Shown here: positions 57,801 through 64,000 of the stretch, one piece after another
Layout of the letters: each line of letters starts with the position of its first letter
Position numbering within the stretch: the stretch's first letter is position 1
NCBI RefSeq assembly: GCF_021130785.1
Contig: NC_060211.1
Coordinates: forward strand, 23,421,001-23,485,000
Direction of reading: 5' to 3'
Length of the DNA stretch: 64,000 nt
Source: Homalodisca vitripennis
Lineage: Eukaryota > Arthropoda > Insecta > Hemiptera > Cicadellidae
Program-made: the position numbers and the translations under genes
Notes under the pieces: generated by a model
The model's database searches: none
What the model was told of the DNA's origin: nothing
What the model saw: only the letters and a program-made list of their open reading frames with translations

Positions 57801-58114
57801 TGCGTATGTTTGACGACGTTCTCAGCTGTCGGGTTTGTTTTCATTCAACCACAGAATTGTTTTTGTTTATTCGTGTAGCGCCAGTTGTTTACGTTAGAAC
57901 ACTCAGGTATTTCCTGGGACATCGCCACAAAAGACGCGGCCTATCAGATTACGGTGCATTTCAACCTAAGCGAAGGCCACACAAGTTCGACGCAACGAAA
58001 GACTTCACCCCGGGATATCTGATTAACACCTTTGCATTTGTTATTAATTTGAGTTTTGCTAACAACTTATCGTATTTTTGTGTAGAGAAGTTTTCAGTTT
58101 TAATATTATTTTAA

Positions 58115-60400
58115 AATAGAATAGAAGAATTGCATAGGCAGATTTAAAGTAATGTGGGGGGAGAGTGGTTAAAGCCAATTCCAGAGCGGAAACTGGGGAT
58201 TAAAAAATTATACTAATGAAGGCCTAATATAAGTTTACACTGAGGGAAAGTTAAATCAGGGCGCGAATCGAGTTTCTCCCCCCCCCCCCTCGCAGAATAG
58301 ACTCGGCAATGCAATGTGTATCGTAAAAAACTAATGAATGAACCGTTGTAAACCTCCACATTCCTAAATCTACGAGGGGCTCCTTTAGAAGAAACAAATA
58401 CTATAGGCAGGGATTTTGGTTTATTTGTTCAAAAATATGTAAATACTAATGGGAGAGTATAATATTTTTTTGACTTTTTAGTGCTGTCATTTGTATTTTG
58501 TGTGTCCGCTTATTTATCTTGGAATTCGCTCTCACGATTTTGCTTATTGTTTACACCTGAGGAGGTCTTTCTGACTTTACAAGAAAGAACACGCAAACCT
58601 AGAGCAATCGGCCAGCTGCATGGTATTATAGCATGCTATATTACACCGAGTATTAAAGTAACATAACTTCATTTTAACCTTATAGGACAGGTAAAAAGAT
58701 TGACACTAAATCGTAGTTTAATGCGTTGTAACTCAACTTTGGCGTTTTTTTTCCATTTATCAATTAATAAAAAAAATACTGTATATTTACTAACAGCGTG
58801 GATAAAATCTTTAGTAAGAACGTGGACGAATATTTACCAGTAAATCATCACAATGGAAAGTTCCCAAAGTCCTTGCTTTTAATTTTCTAATATTCATTAC
58901 TATCGTAGAATCAATAGAAAGATAGGGTCAGGTAATTTACCCTGTCAGGAGGGTGAGTCCCGTGGAAGAAGAGAATGCTCTGTGGATAGGAACAAAGTTA
59001 ACGAGGAGCAGATTAAATGGTCGCATAATTTTTTTAATATAAAAATTAGTACAAATTAATACGACAATCGTGCAGCAACTTTAGCCAATTAGCAAGAACT
59101 TTTCTAACGTATTTCATTTTATAACGGTTGTTCTTTATTGGAAGGCCAACTCGACCCTCTTCAGGTGTTTTACTCAACACGTTTATTTATTACCCACAAT
59201 TAAATTGATCTTTGCTCTTGCAATTTGGCCTAAAGGACAATCCTTAACTCGATAAAAATAGTGTAACCGTTTTTGATCCGTTATATTACTTCTTTTGGCT
59301 CAGCACAGCAGCAATATGCAATAACTGTTTGAGCACAGATGCATGACCAATTGATGCAATTGCAATCCTGCAGAACCCAGTCAATGTCTAGACCATGACC
59401 TTCAACTTCAACGAGCCCAGCTCTATTGCGCAATACACTGTGGCGACTCAACAACAATAACAACATTACACAACAAAGTGCGTAGCCTGCTGCTGGCGAC
59501 CGATACCGCATCGTTATCATTCTACCGTATCATTTGTTACGATAACTGTAAAACCAATAACAGGGACAGTAAAGTGACGTCTACTGTAAAGTGCCCTCTT
59601 GTTTATATTGAAATTGGCCAATTACGTACAACCTCCTGACTTAGGTCAGAAGCAGCATTTAATTTATTATTATTTTTAATTTTTATCGAAACAATTTCTT
59701 GCTATATATAAACTGTGTATGAAAGTCGTAATGCATGAAAAACCTTAAATACAAAAATAAGGTTCATTTGGTCTTCCTTATTGTTTCACCTTTTGTATGC
59801 AGTTGAATAAACGTTAACCTGTTTTGCATCTGTCTTTGCTTATTTTGTTTTTTATATATTGGCATGTACCTAAACTAAAACTAATAAATAAAAAGTAATA
59901 ACTAAATAGTAAAGTAATAAATATTTATAAAATAATATGTATTACTATCGTTTATCTAAGTTTCTATAATTTGTTCAGTATCATTTTCACGACAATCTTG
60001 TATTTGCGAAATAACTAATTCACTTTCATTGTTATTGTATTCTAAAAATAAAATAATAACTGAAATAAAAAGAATTTTTTTTTTTTTTTTAATAAAATCA
60101 TGCTAAATATCTTGTAAACACAGCACCTATTGTTGTTCCATATCTCGTTTATTTTATGTTTTTATCGTTTGACATTATTTAATTTATCTTTTTAAAGTCA
60201 ATTAATGGTTGTGACGCTTCTTCAGAAAAATTTGTATTAAAATCTGTTTTTACGTCATTTATTTTTTAAGTCAATGTAAGGTAAGGCCCAATATAATTGT
60301 CATAATTATAAATAATATAAAACAATATGTTTTCCAGGATTAAATTACATTAGGCCTACGGCTTTGTTAGCTAGAAAAGATTTAATCAATTTATTTTTAA
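58115..60400. other. Intergenic, no gene supported
   Basis: AT-rich with a poly-C run (58280) and a poly-T run (about 60077). A minus-strand frame at 59520-59281 starts MITMRYRSPAAGYALCCVML followed by a Leu run, which would suit a signal peptide. It has no good donor or continuation, so it is not called. Confidence 0.4.
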
Positions 60401-60407
60401 TCTTTGA

Positions 60408-60655
60408 AACATACATCCATAGCCCGCCAAAAGAAGAAGTCACTTCAACAAGATGCGTCAGTAACGTCTAACTAGCATTGCTGGATAACCACTGAAAGGA
60501 ATGTAGAAACGCACTGACATCAAAATGGCCGCGATAGTCCCGCCCCTACCGGCTACAGAGCAAACATGCGTGACGCAAAACGAAAGTTTTTCCCCCGTGC
60601 AAAACATACAAACATCAGTAGCCCGCCAAGAGAAGCAGTCACTTCAAAAACAAAC
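60408..60655. repeat. Direct repeat, ~45 bp, 195 bp apart
   Basis: 'tagcccgccaaaagaagaag' followed by 'tcacttcaacaa' (60419) recurs as 'tagcccgccaagagaagcag' followed by 'tcacttcaaaaa' (60618). Both are preceded by 'acatac'. They bracket a GC-richer, CpG-containing segment, perhaps part of a decayed transposon. Confidence 0.65.
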
Positions 60656-61104
60656 GGGACAAGCCCGTTCCGTTAGGCTGCCATGTGACACAGGGCTAAG
60701 AAATCCTTTATTCCTAAACAGCTCTAGAGCCCAAACAGACAATACTTCAAAATAATGTTTCCCGACAGTTTGATATTGATTCACACATCCATAGCGTAGA
60801 CTATGTGTAATTTTCAAAGTTTACAAAAACTTTTCAAAATCGTCGTTTAAAAAATCGAATACATGAAAAGTGGTTGCCCGTGTCACACACTCCTAAATAC
60901 ACAAACAGAAGTGTATCTTATCTATATCCAGGACTCTTCATACACCCATAAATCATCGGACATGTCTCCGTAAAAAATACATAAGCATAAGTTTAGTCAT
61001 GCCCTTACGCGTATGGGTCCGACAAACTATATTACTGATAACTTCAGTAAAAACTTCACATACTATCGGATGGGCCTATTCCATAACCTTCACCTTCAGT
61101 AGTC

Positions 61105-61706
61105 CAAGGGCGTACCCAGCGAGGGGATGCAAGGGGTACAGCGCCCCCCAAATCTTTCAATTACGTTTTTAGCAATCGATTATTATTATTTAAATAATTC
61201 CGTATTACTGACATATAGGCTACTGCTGAAATACAGTTCTCTACATTGAAACGGGCTAAGAACCTTTTAAGGAACAAAATTGGAAATGAGCAGTTGACTG
61301 TACTTGCCTTACTTTCTGCCCACTTCGAGAAATTATCAATTTCTCCAGAGCAAGTAATAGATAGTCAAGCCAAGAAAAATTTTAGTTTTGTAAAAACTCT
61401 TTTACACATTACCAATCCTTAAAGTGGATTTGTATACTATGCACTGTGTTTTGCAGACAATAAAAGCTTATTTTTTGTAATTATATTACTATACAAGTCT
61501 AATAAATTTCAATTATTAATCCTGCACAGCCTACTAAAGCATTGCCTTCACAATTATGTACATCAATCGTCAATACAAAATATTCAGAGACGTAAAAGCT
61601 TTGTGCAAAATTCACTATTTAGAAGTTTCAAAAGTTTTAATGTTTCCTAGAGAAGCTCCCCAATTTTGTTTTGACCCCCCTCCAAATGTCCTGGATACGT
61701 CCCTGC
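61105..61706. mobile_element. MITE family A, longer copy 2
   Basis: It starts 'caagggcgtacccagcgagg'. It ends 'ctggatacgtccctgc', whose reverse complement 'gcagggacgtatccag' matches the start of copy 3. The first ~230 bp align to copies 1 and 3, followed by about 340 bp absent from them. It is either a fuller-length member or one with an insertion. Confidence 0.65.
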
Positions 61707-62463
61707 TGAAATCAACTCATACTTCCCATATTTTCTCTAGCTGCGTTTTTAAACACTGTACAAAAGAATGCGCAGCGGAAAGTGGAGAGAATAGTTGCTT
61801 GCGATAAACAAGGTAGGCTACTTGATTACATCATTACTTATCTCAATAGCGTTGTCAGTTTGCTATCTCCTTGAAAACACCGCAAACACTGAACTATAAC
61901 GGTTGAAGAAGGTCATTTACTGATATAGATACTTGTAAGGTTTCCTTTTAATATGAAATTTCACTTTTAAGAGTCTGTCAATGATAAAGTACATATATTA
62001 TGCAATCCGAAGACATGTGTTATTCGTATTACGCATTTTGCACAACTACGGCATTGTCAAACGCAAACTTGTATAAACAAAAACAATGTAAGTTACGTAA
62101 TTCTATATACGCCCTTAGGCGAAATTCTTTTTGCTGTGTTTAATTACACGATTGTTCGTGTAGGTCTTACCATTCTTATAACGGTATTATCAATCGTAGG
62201 TTATATTATGATAATACCGTAATCGGATGAAACGCATAATGCAAATATGATCACTTTGGAATGCTTCCAGAGACTAAATTATACAATATATTCACTGAAT
62301 TACATTAAATAACGATATAAAGAAAAGGGATCTGTACTTTTCCTCTTAAAAGTAAATGACAAAAAAGTCATAATGCCATTGTCCACATTAAAGTATCTAA
62401 AGTAGTTTCTCTTCCGTTATCTCCTGCATTGTTTGAAGAGATGTGTAAAACGTAGGGTAGTAA

Positions 62464-62754
62464 GCAGGGACGTAGCCAGCGAGGAGGTCCAAAGAGTCCG
62501 GACCTCCCCCTCTCAAATTTTCTAAATTTCCAATCACTTATTTAGCAGACAATTATTATTATTTAAATAATTCAGTACTATTTACATATACTGCTGAAAT
62601 ATCGTTCTCAACATTACAACAGGTCAAGAACTTTTTAAGAAACAAAATGGGGAAATGAGCGGTTGACTGCACTTTACTTTCTGTCCACTGCGGGAAAATA
62701 TCAGTCGTCTTGATCCCCCTCCTCTCCTAAATATTTTCCTAACTACGTTCTTGG
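62464..62754. mobile_element. MITE family A, copy 3
   Basis: It starts 'gcagggacgtagccagcgag' and ends 'cctaactacgttcttgg'. It shares 'ttattattatttaaataatt' with copy 2 and 'actgcgggaaaatatcagtc' (one-base variant) with copy 1. Confidence 0.8.
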
Positions 62755-62759
62755 TGGTA

Positions 62760-64000
62760 AGGATAATTTTCTTCCACCATCAGAAATTGCATTTCATGGA
62801 TTGATATGAAACATTACAGATTTAAGGATGTCCCCGCACCCTTACCACTAACCCAATATTACATTTAGTTTAATATGTCTACTGAAACATCTCATAACGA
62901 TGACAGCTCGTATTAGATTCCGGCATTGCGTGATGGTAGTTGATTACGAATTACTAATTATTACTTTATATAATTTAAGTACGTATTTTATGGTGTATGA
63001 GTGGGAGTGTAACAAGTGTATCTTTTTGTTGTGTAAGCTCGACTGCTTTCAAGCAAGTTTTGTTTTATCGGTAGATCAATCGTTAAGTCGAACCAATCTA
63101 AGCTTTTTAAACTTTTTAAACCATACTGGAAGCTGCTGAAATCCAGTTTCCAATTCCGAATTCCATTCTTTGCTGCCTAATTTTAAGAGATACGCCTTTT
63201 ATAATATAGACATTCGAAATTCAAATACCTTTGAAAACCAATTCCATACTCCTAGCAAAGAACTTGATTAAATCTTTGATTTCCAAGTAGGTTGATTCCT
63301 ACAGTGACACGCAGTCAGCCCCAGCTTGATACGTACAGGAAGTTCGGATAATGCGCTTCTTGATTGAGCGAACAAAAATAATTTATTCTATTAGTTTCTT
63401 TGGTACAACGCCAACCAGCCACGCGACTGCGCCGCGCCGTTGGGTATCAGTGTGTAGCCAATGCTTCATAAATAACCAAAGATGAGTCGATGAAAACCTT
63501 TGATCTAAGTCACTGCCACCTACATCGACCGGCCAAGCTTTCATTGTCCATGTTGTTGTCACTTGTCAAATTTATGTTCCAAATAACCGTGCTTCCGTTG
63601 TTCTTTTTTAGAATCTTGTAGCTGCATCTGTTTGGAACAAACTATAGTTTGTAATCACGGCTGTCTTTTAAAAATACAATTATTCCTAATGACGTAACGG
63701 ACATCAATCAACGCGCGCACGCACACGCACACAATATTGAACAGCAGTAAACCTTACCTATATTACTGCCTGTAGACCTCTCGCCCATTACGAATGGGGA
63801 GTTAAATAATTCGGCCGTCAAAATGTCAAGCCGATTTCAGTAGTAAGGACAGGCCATGCCATAGGTCCATGCAACCGGCCTCTACAGGAAGTAGGAAGCG
63901 GCTGGCCATTGGCAACGCTGTGGCATCAAAGGTCCTTGTATCCTTGAGGACCTCCAGTCCTGAATTTACTGTCCACCAGCAGGGCCGTCTTCACCTTTAG
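62760..64000. other. Intergenic right end, possible transposon start at the edge
   Basis: No gene was seen. A short alternating purine-pyrimidine run (GCGCGCACGCACAC) occurs at about 63713. The last bases 'cagggccgtcttcaccttt' resemble the GGCCGT-type end at 18518 and may begin another element beyond the window. Confidence 0.35.

Noticed and set aside
57800..58114. 104-codon plus-strand frame downstream of the lipin promoter
   Set aside because: Starts in a plausible divergent position but has no recognisable protein features or donor.
59281..59520. Minus-strand frame with a Leu-rich, signal-like N-terminus
   Set aside because: No convincing splice donor or downstream exon; kept only as a remark.
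60525..60755. 76-codon plus-strand frame in a CpG-rich context
   Set aside because: Contains one copy of a direct repeat and looks like transposon-derived sequence.

Overview
The window looks like insect nuclear DNA. It is strongly AT-rich, with GT-AG introns, long introns, many microsatellites and degraded transposons. The lipin protein sequence is insect-like and the TE mix would suit a hemipteran, but the order is inference only.

Three genes can be read. (1) On the minus strand, from about 18.12 kb to beyond the left edge, lies a secreted repeat-rich (mucin-like) protein gene. It has a signal-peptide exon, two very small phase-1 exons and one large exon ending in several layers of Pro/Ser/Thr/Gln/Asp-rich tandem repeats. 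Two single-base insertions break the frame inside the repeats. (2) On the plus strand at 26.46-33.30 kb is a four-exon gene of unknown function whose last exon carries one frameshift. (3) On the minus strand at 51.70-34.70 kb is a complete lipin (phosphatidate phosphatase) gene. I placed 17 coding exons with every junction in phase, giving 977 codons plus stop, with N-LIP, a polybasic NLS and C-LIP with the DIDGT catalytic motif. Genes 2 and 3 converge tail to tail. A probable non-coding first exon and a CpG-rich promoter for lipin lie near 57.4-57.8 kb.

The rest is intron or intergenic DNA with transposon remains. These include a Penelope-like element with hammerhead-like motifs (19.6-20.4 kb) and a related fold-back copy (12.1-12.45 kb). 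There is a 5'-truncated LINE with a perfect 13-bp target duplication inside a lipin intron (38.9-39.4 kb) and a second LINE fragment (9.7 kb). There are several MITE families with terminal inverted repeats (17.6, 56.2, 56.6, 61.1 and 62.5 kb) and a two-copy 'acagggtgttc' element family (20.45 and 26.7 kb). An 81-bp minisatellite lies at 25.1-25.7 kb, and a roughly 250-bp CA/TG hairpin at 19.17-19.42 kb.

The most unusual item is the secreted repeat protein: small symmetric exons, nested young repeat arrays, a duplicated start-codon region and two frameshifts.
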